A DNA stretch of 16,595 nt from positions 1-16,595 of the forward strand of contig DYIG01000014.1 of assembly GCA_020723725.1 (NCBI GenBank). The letters run 5' to 3'. The number at the start of each line of letters is the position of its first letter. The stretch's first letter is position 1. The translations under genes and the position numbers were made by a program. This DNA is from Thermaerobacter marianensis. Its GTDB lineage: Bacteria; Bacillota; Sulfobacillia; DYIH01; DYIG01. Positions 7,377-14,952 of the stretch are shown piece by piece. The notes below the pieces were generated by a model. The model searched no databases, had not been told where the DNA came from, and saw only the letters and a program-made list of their open reading frames with translations.

Positions 7377-7399
7377 GGGGAACGCAATATGCGTTCCCC
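7377..7399. terminator. Perfect hairpin, bidirectional terminator
   Basis: Arms GGGGAACGCA and TGCGTTCCCC (10 bp) around ATA. On the plus strand GTGTTTGTATTTTCT follows; on the minus strand CTCAATTTTTG follows. It can end both the recR/DUF2508 transcript and the convergent transporter transcript. Confidence 0.7.
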
Positions 7400-7443
7400 G
7401 TGTTTGTATTTTCTGCACTTGATATCCTGCACTTGAAGGCAGC

Positions 7444-7518
7444 TTAGCTGGGCCGCTCGCAACCCCGGCGGGTGTAATACCACCAGTTGATGGTGGTGGC
7501 GATCAGACAGTCGGCGGC
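7444..7518 (-). pseudogene. Severed C-terminal tail of the NarK-type transporter
   Basis: In the -1 frame relative to the transporter, this stretch reads AADCLIATTINWWYYTRRGC followed by ERPS and a TAA at 7444-7446. An NWWYYxR[KR]G ending is typical of NarK C-termini. The transporter's own frame instead stops at 7503-7505 after a meaningless WPPTV. One missing base in the GC-rich TGGCCGCCG run (about 7512-7520) would explain it. It could be a real mutation or a sequencing error. Confidence 0.7.
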
Positions 7519-8750
7519 CAGGCTGCCGTAATGGACTTGCCAGCGAGGGTGGAGAAGATGAACGGACCGTAAGCAGCCACCGCGGCGGTCCAACCGATAA
7601 CACCTGCAGCCATTCGAGGTGAATGGGCGAAGATGATCGGGTACTGGCGGAAGGTTGCGGCGTTGCCGACGCCTGCAAGGAAGAAGAGTATGAGCATCAT
7701 GCCGACGAACATTGGGAACTGATCGAGGGAGGTTGGCGTAAGCAGACCCCCGACAGCCATCACCACGGCGCCTATAATCATGCCGATACCGATTATATGA
7801 GTCAGTATGGCGCCACCGGTTTTGTCGGCTACTGGGCCGAATATCACTCGGACGAGCGAGCCCACAAGGGGCCCAAGGAAGGCGTACTTCAACGGGTCAG
7901 GTGCGCCTTCAAACCCGCCGTAAACCGATTTAATGAGCAGCGGGAAGATGGCGGAGAGACCGGAGAACGAACCGAAGGTCATGACATAGGTGATGGTGCA
8001 GAACCAGGTGTGTTTATCACCGAAGATGTCAAGCTGTTCCTTGAAGGATGCCTTCACCGGGATACTCTTTAGTATAAACCAGGCTATGATACCAACAACC
8101 AACAGGAAGGGCACATATATAAAGGCGGCGTTTTGCAGCCAAATGTCCTTAGTCACATCGCCCTTGGTAAAGGTCTGCGGGCCGCCGATCAACGAGCCAA
8201 AAAAGGGAAACGTAATGATCCAGGGGGTAAGGAACTGGGTCAGGCTGACGCCGAAGTTTCCTATGCCGGCCTGAATACCCAGTGCGGTGCCCTGCAGCCT
8301 TTTCGGAAAGAAGATGCTGGTGCTCGGCATGTAGGAGGAGAAGTCCCCACCGCCCAGACCGAAAGCGAAGGCCAGGACCATGAATATCCACCAGGGTGTT
8401 TCTGGGTTTTGAACCGCAGAAATCAACCCTAAGAGCGGGAAGATCTTAAGCAAGGTTGCTATGGTAATTACGTGGCGCGTACCGAACAGAGGGATGAGGA
8501 ACGTGTGTATGATCCTCAAGGTGCCACCAGCAAGTCCGGGCATGGCCGAAAGCCAGAAGAGTTCCATGGTGTTAAACTTAAAACCGATATTAGGAAGGCG
8601 AACGACCACGGCGCTCATCAAAAACCAAGTGGCAAAGGACATAACTAGGCTAATTGTGGTTATGGTAAGCGTCCGCCAGGCTATTTTACTGCCTGTTTCC
8701 TGCCAGAATTGTGGGTTTTCAGGTTCCCACTTCTTTAACCAAGTTGACAC
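7503..8750 (-). CDS. NarK-family nitrate/nitrite transporter (MFS), C-terminus frameshifted
   Basis: Inner-membrane major facilitator protein with about twelve hydrophobic segments. The block GGGDFSSYMPSTSIFFPKR, followed by LQGTALGIQAGIGNFGVS, is the nitrate/nitrite porter signature; the conserved Arg before QGTA-like LQGTA is visible. I choose GTG at 8748-8750: it gives an N-terminus STWLKKWEPENPQFW as in related proteins and has AAAGGGG eight bases before it; a longer frame begins at TTG 8808-8810. From the GTG the protein has 415 residues and ends abnormally (see the severed tail); joined to that tail it would have about 435. Import of nitrate or exchange for nitrite is inferred; no nitrate reductase gene lies in this window. 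Confidence 0.9.
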   Translation of the reverse strand: MSTWLKKWEPENPQFWQETGSKIAWRTLTITTISLVMSFATWFLMSAVVVRLPNIGFKFNTMELFWLSAMPGLAGGTLRIIHTFLIPLFGTRHVITIATLLKIFPLLGLISAVQNPETPWWIFMVLAFAFGLGGGDFSSYMPSTSIFFPKRLQGTALGIQAGIGNFGVSLTQFLTPWIITFPFFGSLIGGPQTFTKGDVTKDIWLQNAAFIYVPFLLVVGIIAWFILKSIPVKASFKEQLDIFGDKHTWFCTITYVMTFGSFSGLSAIFPLLIKSVYGGFEGAPDPLKYAFLGPLVGSLVRVIFGPVADKTGGAILTHIIGIGMIIGAVVMAVGGLLTPTSLDQFPMFVGMMLILFFLAGVGNAATFRQYPIIFAHSPRMAAGVIGWTAAVAAYGPFIFSTLAGKSITAAWPPTV

Positions 8751-9230
8751 TAGTACAACCCCTTTCAAGTTTCTAGTTAGTTTAGGGGCAACCAGCATAT
8801 CTTCCCGCAAATGAATTAAGGCAGATTCGCCTTGAGGGTTGCGGGAAGGGAGAGCACAAATGAAATAAAGCTCCTCAAGGTGCAGTGCGCCCTAGCGTTC
8901 TGGAAGTAAGATTTAATTAGGACATCCGGTTGCCTGACATAACTAACCAAAACGACGTTGTCTTTCCCTCCACCCAATTAAGCACAAGGAAGACTAAATG
9001 CTTTGCGGTATCCCCCTCCCCCCCATGGAGCAACTTATTAAAACCGCGAAGAGTAGAAAATTCGGGCTAACTCTTAGGCTAAACCTTTTTAGGCATTCGA
9101 CACAATTCGCCCAAACGTGCTAATTTTCCTGCCATGTAAGCCTTTATAAGTTAGTCCATCAAGTTTAGTTAATATTAAAAAGCCGGTGGATAAATGACTA
9201 AGCGATTGAAATAAAGGGAAAAACATTTTA
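8751..9230. other. Divergent intergenic region between transporter and POR operon
   Basis: About 480 bp with no supportable gene on either strand. It must hold the promoters of the transporter (minus) and of porG (plus), but I could not pick a convincing -35/-10 pair for either. It contains a 10-bp stem (8828-8837 with 8873-8882), a C-rich run (9011-9024), and two TTAGGC copies near 9074-9094. An FNR-, Rex- or ANTAR-type site was looked for and not seen. Confidence 0.5.
8828..8882 (-). repeat. Stem-loop in the transporter leader
   Basis: CCTTGAGG (8830-8837) pairs with CCTCAAGG (8873-8880); C8828-G8882 and a G-U pair extend it to 10 bp, with a 35-nt loop. It would lie in the transporter mRNA leader, 78-132 nt before the GTG start. 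No U-tract follows, so it is not an obvious attenuator. Confidence 0.4.
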
Positions 9231-9854
9231 GTGGGAGAGTGGTTTGACATCAAAGTAGAGGTGAGATGGCACGGACGCGGCGGGCAGGGCGCCAAGACGG
9301 CAAGCCTGCTCCTTGCGGAGGTGCTGGCAAACGCAGGCTTTTATATTCAAGCTTTCCCTGAATACGGCCCCGAGCGTATGGGGGCGCCTCTTGTTGCTTT
9401 TAACCGTATTAGTAATGAACCAATAGTAATTCGCGGGACTATTCTCGAGCCTGATATTGTCACCGTTCTCGATGCTACTTTGCTTGGCAAGGCAGGGGTA
9501 TTCGAGGGTTTAAAACCCCAAGGCGTGCTGCTGGTGAACACCCCTTTAAGCCCGGAGGAAATCCTTAAGAAGCATGAAACCCCGGCTACAGTTATCACCG
9601 TAGATGCCAATAAAATAGCCAAGGAGACAATCGGGCGGGAAATCCCCAACACGCCCATGATTGGCGCGCTAGTAAGCTATACAGGGATCATATCGACCGG
9701 TGAATTGATTACACACCTCGAACCCATCCTCAAGGCAAAATTCCGCAACAGGCCGGAGCTCTTGTCCGCCAATTTGAAGGCTGTTCGGCTTGGCGGTGAG
9801 GGATTTAAGGTTGATCCGCGCAAGGAAAGGCGGGTTACAGGGGTTGTACGATGA
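9231..9854 (+). CDS. porG: Pyruvate:ferredoxin oxidoreductase, gamma subunit
   Basis: A 207-residue subunit of a four-subunit 2-oxoacid:ferredoxin oxidoreductase that converts pyruvate, CoA and oxidised ferredoxin to acetyl-CoA, CO2 and reduced ferredoxin. The start VRWHGRGGQGAKTAS (about 11-25) is the family signature, followed by FPEYGPERMGAP (42-53). GTG at 9231 with AAAGGGA about 12 nt before it; a shorter start at an in-frame GTG near 9261 would still keep the domain. First gene of a G-D-A-B operon, overlapping the next gene by 11 bp. The pyruvate assignment rests on the alpha and beta subunits; related 2-oxoacid substrates remain possible. Confidence 0.93.
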   Translation: MGEWFDIKVEVRWHGRGGQGAKTASLLLAEVLANAGFYIQAFPEYGPERMGAPLVAFNRISNEPIVIRGTILEPDIVTVLDATLLGKAGVFEGLKPQGVLLVNTPLSPEEILKKHETPATVITVDANKIAKETIGREIPNTPMIGALVSYTGIISTGELITHLEPILKAKFRNRPELLSANLKAVRLGGEGFKVDPRKERRVTGVVR

Positions 9855-10152
9855 AACAGGTAACAAACCCGGGTGGCAATCCTTGCCGCGCGGCGGGGTT
9901 ATAAAACGCCCAGGTAGTGCGTCTGCCTATGAGACCGGTGAGTGGAGGCTGGAAAAGCCCGTCTACAATACAGAGCATTGCATACAGTGTTTTCTATGTT
10001 GGGTGTATTGCCCCGATTCGGCCATTGATGTCCGTGACGGTAAGGTGATTGGAGTCGACTATTACCACTGTAAGGGTTGCGGGATCTGCGTTCAGGAATG
10101 CCCTCGAACGGGAAGGGCCTTGGATATGGTGCCGGAAGGAGATAATAAGTAG
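9844..10152 (+). CDS. porD: Pyruvate:ferredoxin oxidoreductase, delta subunit (2x[4Fe-4S])
   Basis: A 102-residue ferredoxin-like subunit that carries electrons from the catalytic core to free ferredoxin. Two complete CxxCxxCxxxCP motifs are present: CIQCFLCWVYCP and CKGCGICVQECP. The ATG at 9851 is in the wrong frame. The first in-frame start that gives the family-like N-terminus is TTG at 9844, overlapping the end of porG by 11 bp, which suggests translational coupling. The frame stays open further upstream to an in-frame start at 9790, but that stretch lies entirely within porG. Confidence 0.92.
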   Translation: MYDETGNKPGWQSLPRGGVIKRPGSASAYETGEWRLEKPVYNTEHCIQCFLCWVYCPDSAIDVRDGKVIGVDYYHCKGCGICVQECPRTGRALDMVPEGDNK

Positions 10153-10155
10153 GAC

Positions 10156-11379
10156 ATGGTCCAAACAGCGTTGGAAAAGCAGAGCGGTTCCGGGAAAGGG
10201 ACTGCACTTTCCGGGAACGAGGCAATTGCCCTGGCAATCAGGCAGGTTAACCCCGATGTTGTTGCCGCCTATCCCATCACCCCTCAAACGGACATAGTTC
10301 AATACGTGGCCCAGTTCGTGGCCGATGGGCAGGTTGACGCTGAGTTCCTGGGGGTGGAAAGTGAACACAGTGCCATGAGCGCCTGCATTGGGGCCTGCGC
10401 CGCTGGTGCCCGCACAGTAACAGCAACCTCGTCACAGGGTTTGGCCTATATGTGGGAGACACTGCACATCGCGTCCGGGATGAGGTTGCCCATAGTTATG
10501 GCTGTTGTTAATCGCGCTCTAAGCAGCCCGCTCAATATTCATTGTGATCACAGTGACAGCATGGGCGCTCGGGATACAGGTTGGATACAGATCTATTCAT
10601 CCAATGTTCAGGAAGCTTATGACAACTTCATTCAGGCTATAAAGGTCGCCGAGGACCCCGAAGTAATGCTCCCTGTTATGGTCTGCATGGATGGTTTTCT
10701 CGTGAGTCATTCCCTTGAAAACCTGCAAATCATACCTGATGAAGAAATTTCATCATTTTTGATCTCGACGAGGGACCAGTCTGGGTTGCTTTTTCAACCG
10801 GTAACCTTCGGGGCGATGGACCTGCAAGATTACTATTTTGAGCACCGCAGGCAGATCATAGCGGCGATGGAGACGGCGAAGGGCGTCTTATTACGCACCG
10901 GCAAATCGTTTAAAGACCTGACCGGGCGTGCATATGGTCTTTTAAGCGGGTACCGGATTGATGACGCGGAAATTGCCGTGGTGGTTATTGGGTCGCTTTC
11001 AGGGTCCGTTCAGGTTGTCATAGATGAACTGAGGTCTGAAGGCATAAAGGCGGGCATGGTTAATCTGAGGGTATTTCGCCCCTTCCCAGTCCGAGAAGTA
11101 GCTTCTGCTCTAAGCCGCTGCCGGGCTGTTGCTGTGCTGGATAGATCGGATTCCCTATCCACTGGTGGAGGGCCCCTTTTTATAGATGTAAGGTCGGCTC
11201 TATATGCAGGCCCCGAATCTCGAGGCGCAGAGCGGCCTGTCATAGTGAATTATGTATACGGTCTTGGGGGGAGGCTTGTTAGTCTGGATGATATTCGCCG
11301 AGTATTTGAGGAATTAAAGAGGGTTGTCTCCTCAGGTCATACAACTCGACTGATTAACTACCTTGGGGTGAGGGAGTAG
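10156..11379 (+). CDS. porA: Pyruvate:ferredoxin oxidoreductase, alpha subunit
   Basis: A 407-residue catalytic-core subunit contacting the substrate. Visible: AAYPITPQTDIVQY (37-50), EFLGVESEHSAMSA, TATSSQGLAYMWE, and NRALSSPLNIHCDHSDSM, all close to the archaeal-type pyruvate enzyme pattern. The NRALSxPxNI block favours pyruvate over indolepyruvate or 2-oxoglutarate. ATG is 3 bp after the porD stop. The stop codon's last base is the first base of the porB GTG. Confidence 0.95.
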   Translation: MVQTALEKQSGSGKGTALSGNEAIALAIRQVNPDVVAAYPITPQTDIVQYVAQFVADGQVDAEFLGVESEHSAMSACIGACAAGARTVTATSSQGLAYMWETLHIASGMRLPIVMAVVNRALSSPLNIHCDHSDSMGARDTGWIQIYSSNVQEAYDNFIQAIKVAEDPEVMLPVMVCMDGFLVSHSLENLQIIPDEEISSFLISTRDQSGLLFQPVTFGAMDLQDYYFEHRRQIIAAMETAKGVLLRTGKSFKDLTGRAYGLLSGYRIDDAEIAVVVIGSLSGSVQVVIDELRSEGIKAGMVNLRVFRPFPVREVASALSRCRAVAVLDRSDSLSTGGGPLFIDVRSALYAGPESRGAERPVIVNYVYGLGGRLVSLDDIRRVFEELKRVVSSGHTTRLINYLGVRE

Positions 11380-12302
11380 TGGGGCATATTAAGGAACTGG
11401 CTGGCAAAGAGGGCCTTTTCACCGGTGGGCACCGCTTGTGTGCAGGGTGTGGCATTCCCGTTGTTGTCAGGCAGTTCCTTGCTGTGACCGAACACCCGGT
11501 AATAGTGGCTGCCGGGACCGGATGCCTGCAGGTGGCTTCCGCCATATACCCGTACACTGCCTGGCGGACAGGATTTATCCATAGCGCTTTTGCCAATACT
11601 GCATCCACCATAAGCGGGGTGGAAGCTGCTTATAAGGCCCTGAAGCGGAAGGGTCTCACCGACAAGGAGTTCCATTTTATAGCAATAGCCGGTGACGGAG
11701 GAACTTATGATATCGGTTTACAGGCCCTTTCCGGCATGCTCGAAAGAGGTCACCGCGTGGTTTATATCTGTAACGACAATGAAGGCTATATGAACACCGG
11801 GGTTCAGGCGTCCAGCGCCACCCCGTTAGGTGCTGACACCACCACCACGCCGGTTGGAGCCAGGTCAAAGGGCAAGGAAAGGGAACGAAAGGACATTATC
11901 GGAATAGTCCTGGCGCATAATGTTCCCTATGTGGCTCAGGTATCACCGGCCCACTGGCATGATCTGACCTCTAAAGCCAAGAAGGCGCTTAAGACGGAGG
12001 GTCCCTCCTTTATAAACTCACTGACGCCTTGCCCCAGGGGATGGCGATCCGAAACCCACATTAGCATGGAACTGTGCCGCCTGGCGGTGGATACCTGTTA
12101 CTGGCCCCTTTTTGAAGTCGAGGAAGGGGTTTGGCGTTTGAACTACCGACCCAGGATCAAAAGGCCCCTCGCTGACTATTTGAGGACCCAGGCGCGTTTC
12201 AAGCACCTCTTCCTCCCGGAGAACAAAGATATACTGGAAAATCTGCAGGCCTCCGTTGATAGACAGTGGGAACAAATATTGAAGCTGTGTGACGGCAACT
12301 AA
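11379..12302 (+). CDS. porB: Pyruvate:ferredoxin oxidoreductase, beta subunit (TPP-binding)
   Basis: A 307-residue subunit binding thiamine diphosphate and the proximal [4Fe-4S] cluster. The TPP motif runs from GDG (105-107) to N134 in CNDNEGYMNTG. Cluster ligands are C21 and C24 (LCAGCG), C49 (GTGC) and C218 (TPCPRGW). The start ELAGKEGLFTGGHRLCAGCG matches the family. GTG start overlaps the porA stop by 1 bp. No terminator is visible before gltX, 66 bp on, so read-through is possible. Confidence 0.95.
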   Translation: MGHIKELAGKEGLFTGGHRLCAGCGIPVVVRQFLAVTEHPVIVAAGTGCLQVASAIYPYTAWRTGFIHSAFANTASTISGVEAAYKALKRKGLTDKEFHFIAIAGDGGTYDIGLQALSGMLERGHRVVYICNDNEGYMNTGVQASSATPLGADTTTTPVGARSKGKERERKDIIGIVLAHNVPYVAQVSPAHWHDLTSKAKKALKTEGPSFINSLTPCPRGWRSETHISMELCRLAVDTCYWPLFEVEEGVWRLNYRPRIKRPLADYLRTQARFKHLFLPENKDILENLQASVDRQWEQILKLCDGN

Positions 12303-12316
12303 CCCCGGGTTTTCCG

Positions 12317-12325
12317 TGTTATACT
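12317..12325 (+). promoter_or_regulatory. Candidate extended -10 before gltX
   Basis: TGTTATACT contains TATACT (12320-12325) preceded by TG, an extended -10. No good -35 lies at 16-18 nt. It would start transcription about 37 nt before the gltX ATG. Confidence 0.35.
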
Positions 12326-12368
12326 CGAAGGCGGTTAACTTTAGTAATGAGCCATCAGGGGGATAGGG

Positions 12369-13862
12369 ATGTCAGTCAGCAAGGTTAGGGTGCGTTTTGC
12401 CCCAAGTCCGACTGGTTTATTGCATATCGGAGGCGCTCGGACCGCCCTTTTTAACTGGTTATTCGCCCGTCATCTTGGAGGGACTTTTGTTCTCCGGATT
12501 GAGGATACAGACCGTGAAAGGTCACGGGAGGAAGCCGCCCAAGCGCTAACGGAGATACTGGCCTGGCTGGGTCTGGATTGGGATGAGGGTCCAATAAAAG
12601 GCGGACCATACGGTCCCTACTTCCAGTCGCAGCGGCTGCATCTTTATCGCGAGGCGGTGGAGAAGCTCGTTTCATCTGGCTATGCCTATCCTTGCTATTG
12701 CACACCGGAGGAGCTGGAAGCAAGGCGGGAGGATGCCCGGCAAAAGGGGATAGCCCCGCGCTATGACGGCCGTTGTGGAAACCTTTCGGCTGAACAGCGT
12801 CAAGCCTATGAATCCGAAGGACGGAAGCCAGCCATACGAATCAAGGTGCCAAATAACGAACAGACGGTTGTCGATGACGTTGTGCGAGGCAAGGTGGTAT
12901 TTGAAAACGAGAAGGTCATGGACGATTTCATAATAATGAAGTCTGACGGCTGGCCCACCTATAACCTCGCCTGCGTCGTGGATGACGCCTTGATGGAAAT
13001 CACTCATGTGGTAAGGGCAGAGGAACACCTTTCCAACACACCCAAACAGATAGTTATTTATCGGGCATTAGATTATACCCCCCCGGTATTCGCGCACGCC
13101 CCAATGATCCTTGCGCCTGACCGGTCGAAACTAAGCAAGAGGCATGGTGCTGTCGCCGTTGAAGAGTTTCGAGACGCTGGTTATCTCCCCGAGGCTATTC
13201 TCAACTATCTTGCCCTTCTCGGTTGGTCCCCGGGTGAAGACAAGGAAATTATGAACGTAAACGAGATCATTCAGCGATTCTCATTGGAGCGAATCAATAA
13301 GACAGCGGCTATTTACGATGTTAAGAAGCTGGAATGGATGAATGGTCAGTATATAAGGGCTTACGACTTGGACAGACTGGTAAAATTGCTTATTCCCCGC
13401 CTGCAGGAGGCTGGCTATCTCCCTGAGATGGTCTCGGCCGGGGATTTCCAGCGCGTCAAGGACATACTGGCTGCCGGGCGTGACCGGGTCAATACCTTGG
13501 GCGCAATGCCAGAAATGTTTTCTTATTTTTTTGTTGATTTTGATAGTTATGATAAGAAAGGCCTTCGGAAGTATTTTAATCAAGGAAGTGACGAGCTGCT
13601 GGAAAGGGCAAGAGAGGTTATTGCCAAGGTGGAGCCCTTTACCATTGAGAATGTGGAGAATGCCTATCGCGAACTTGCCGAAAGCCTTGGTGTTTCCGCT
13701 GGCCACTTAATACATCCCACGCGGCTTGCCCTTACCGGTCGGACTATAGGTCCGGGGCTATTTGATATTATTTTCTTGCTTGGCCGGGATAAATGTATCG
13801 AACGGATTGCCAAGGCGATAACGTACATTCGCAAACAGGAATCGGTAGCGGCTTCTAATTAG
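12369..13862 (+). CDS. gltX: Glutamyl-tRNA synthetase
   Basis: A 497-residue class I synthetase that attaches glutamate to tRNA-Glu. It has PSPTGLLHIGG with the HIGH-type motif at 19-22, the KMSKS-type motif KLSKR (254-258), and a zinc-like cysteine set (C109, C111, C136). The C-terminal anticodon-binding half extends to the stop. AGGGGG precedes the ATG. In most Firmicutes this enzyme also glutamylates tRNA-Gln for later amidation by GatCAB; the tRNA-Gln gene 79 bp downstream fits that pathway, though discrimination cannot be read from the sequence by eye. Confidence 0.97.
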   Translation: MSVSKVRVRFAPSPTGLLHIGGARTALFNWLFARHLGGTFVLRIEDTDRERSREEAAQALTEILAWLGLDWDEGPIKGGPYGPYFQSQRLHLYREAVEKLVSSGYAYPCYCTPEELEARREDARQKGIAPRYDGRCGNLSAEQRQAYESEGRKPAIRIKVPNNEQTVVDDVVRGKVVFENEKVMDDFIIMKSDGWPTYNLACVVDDALMEITHVVRAEEHLSNTPKQIVIYRALDYTPPVFAHAPMILAPDRSKLSKRHGAVAVEEFRDAGYLPEAILNYLALLGWSPGEDKEIMNVNEIIQRFSLERINKTAAIYDVKKLEWMNGQYIRAYDLDRLVKLLIPRLQEAGYLPEMVSAGDFQRVKDILAAGRDRVNTLGAMPEMFSYFFVDFDSYDKKGLRKYFNQGSDELLERAREVIAKVEPFTIENVENAYRELAESLGVSAGHLIHPTRLALTGRTIGPGLFDIIFLLGRDKCIERIAKAITYIRKQESVAASN

Positions 13863-13897
13863 AATTTTCCTTGACAATTCTGGGAACCGTAACTCTG

Positions 13898-13927
13898 TTG
13901 CGGGGCAAATGCTTGCTTTGTTATAAT
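13898..13927 (+). promoter_or_regulatory. Promoter of tRNA-Gln
   Basis: TTGCGG (13898-13903), 18-nt spacer, perfect TATAAT (13922-13927). The predicted start at about 13934 is 8 nt before the tRNA 5' end. The tRNA can thus be made independently of gltX. Confidence 0.7.
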
Positions 13928-13941
13928 CAAATGTGCTTTAT

Positions 13942-14015
13942 TGGGGGATCGTCTAACGGTAGGACCCATGACTCTGGATCATGTTGTCTAGGTTCGAATC
14001 CTAGTCCCCCAGCCA
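13942..14015 (+). tRNA. tRNA-Gln (anticodon CUG)
   Basis: A 74-nt cloverleaf with encoded CCA. Acceptor TGGGGGA (13942-13948) pairs with TCCCCCA (14005-14011); anticodon stem CATGA/TCATG surrounds loop CTCTGGA (anticodon CTG); T loop TTCGAAT is intact. U1-A72 is typical of tRNA-Gln. Confidence 0.96.
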
Positions 14016-14028
14016 ATAAAAAAGCCAG

Positions 14029-14056
14029 GCGCCGCAAGGGTTTGCGGCGCTTTTGT
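14029..14056 (+). terminator. Terminator after tRNA-Gln (first of two)
   Basis: GCGCCGCAA (14029-14037) pairs with TTGCGGCGC (14042-14050), GGGT loop, followed by TTTTGTTGTTT. 14 nt past the tRNA. Confidence 0.8.
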
Positions 14057-14061
14057 TGTTT

Positions 14062-14083
14062 GCGCCCGGCACGGGCGCTTTTA
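14062..14083 (+). terminator. Second tandem terminator
   Basis: GCGCCCG (14062-14068) pairs with CGGGCGC (14072-14078), GCA loop, followed by TTTTA. It insulates the next gene from read-through. Confidence 0.65.
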
Positions 14084-14154
14084 GAATAAATTCTGCCTCC
14101 TCCTTGAACCTTAAGACTGATCGTTGCGAATAGGTAAATGAGGAGGAACTGAAA

Positions 14155-14430
14155 ATGAAAAGGATTTCCCGCTTTGAGTATTTGGTCCTCGAAGGGTATT
14201 CACCAAAGGAGGCACGAATGCTGGCTAAAAAGGGGAATACGTCCGTTGCCATAATGGCCCGTCCTCGAGGTGGGGACCCGGGGATTTTCCTTACCGAACC
14301 ATGCCCTGATTGTGGTGGGAGTGGTTTGATGCCCAGCGTTAAATTCACTGACTCAGGCATAGGGTATTCGCCCACATGCGATTCTTGCAAAGGGAAGGGT
14401 TTTAAGGACCCTGGATGTCGGTTAGCCTAA
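14155..14430 (+). CDS. Small protein with two DnaJ-type CxxCxGxG motifs
   Basis: A 91-residue hypothetical protein. The first 30 residues look like a basic amphipathic helix pair (YLVLEGYSPKEARMLAKKG). The second half has CPDCGGSG (50-57) and CDSCKGKG (75-82), a two-motif version of the DnaJ cysteine-rich domain, which normally has four. Two motifs can in principle bind one zinc. There is no J domain. GAGGAGG lies 8 nt before the ATG, so translation should be strong. Insulated upstream by tandem terminators and followed by 210 bp without a gene, it is probably a single-gene unit. Function unknown; protein-disulfide or chaperone-adaptor roles are only guesses. Confidence 0.8.
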   Translation: MKRISRFEYLVLEGYSPKEARMLAKKGNTSVAIMARPRGGDPGIFLTEPCPDCGGSGLMPSVKFTDSGIGYSPTCDSCKGKGFKDPGCRLA

Positions 14431-14640
14431 TCAATGGCCACTGAACGCATAACGGCAGGGGTCCCAAATCAATTCCAATTCCTTTCATCTGTAGTTTTTC
14501 AAATCCGCTACAGCCTATACCACCAGATGTGTTCCCCTATCACGGGTTCTGCATAGGATGGGACAGGGGTAGATCTAAACGATGGCAACGTGGCAGAAGG
14601 GCCTTTTTTCACCGGGCCTATAATAAGGGGGGCTCCATAT

Positions 14641-14952
14641 ATGGGACACGGCATATTCACATGGGAGTCTTTGGGCACCCTTGCGGGGGCTTCCTTGCTG
14701 GTTTATATCATTACCGCATACACCAAGCGGTTGAGCGACCGGTTTTGGCCGTGGGGGACCGATCTCTATGCGGTTATGGTAGGCGCTGTGCTCCTCACTT
14801 TAACGCAGCTGGCTTCGGGCGCCAGTGTCATGGATTGGCAGGTGTATGCTCTGGCAATTGCCAACGGTTTCTTCGTAGCGGCCACGGCCGGGAAATTGGC
14901 AGATAAAACGATCCAGGAGAGGGAACGTAAGGATCGCCAGGGGGCGATTTAA
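14641..14952 (+). CDS. Putative holin-like three-helix membrane protein
   Basis: A 103-residue hydrophobic protein with likely membrane segments at about 11-27, 41-58 and 66-83 and a charged tail KTIQERERKDRQ. I choose ATG 14641, which has AAGGGGGG about nine bases before it; an upstream in-frame GTG at 14590 would give 120 residues. It abuts a cell-wall amidase gene, the usual holin-endolysin order, which is the main reason for the call. I do not recognise a specific holin family and no other phage genes are present. It could instead be a membrane anchor or export partner of the amidase. Confidence 0.65.
   Translation: MGHGIFTWESLGTLAGASLLVYIITAYTKRLSDRFWPWGTDLYAVMVGAVLLTLTQLASGASVMDWQVYALAIANGFFVAATAGKLADKTIQERERKDRQGAI

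Noticed and set aside
7337..7678. 113-codon open frame on the minus strand overlapping the transporter 3' end
   Set aside because: Low-complexity Ser/Pro/Arg-rich translation in a shadow frame; the real tail of the transporter is in a different frame.
14529..14906. 125-codon plus-strand frame over the holin-like gene
   Set aside because: Composition (Gly/Arg/His-rich) is that of a shadow frame; the overlapping frame has clear membrane segments and is coupled to the amidase.
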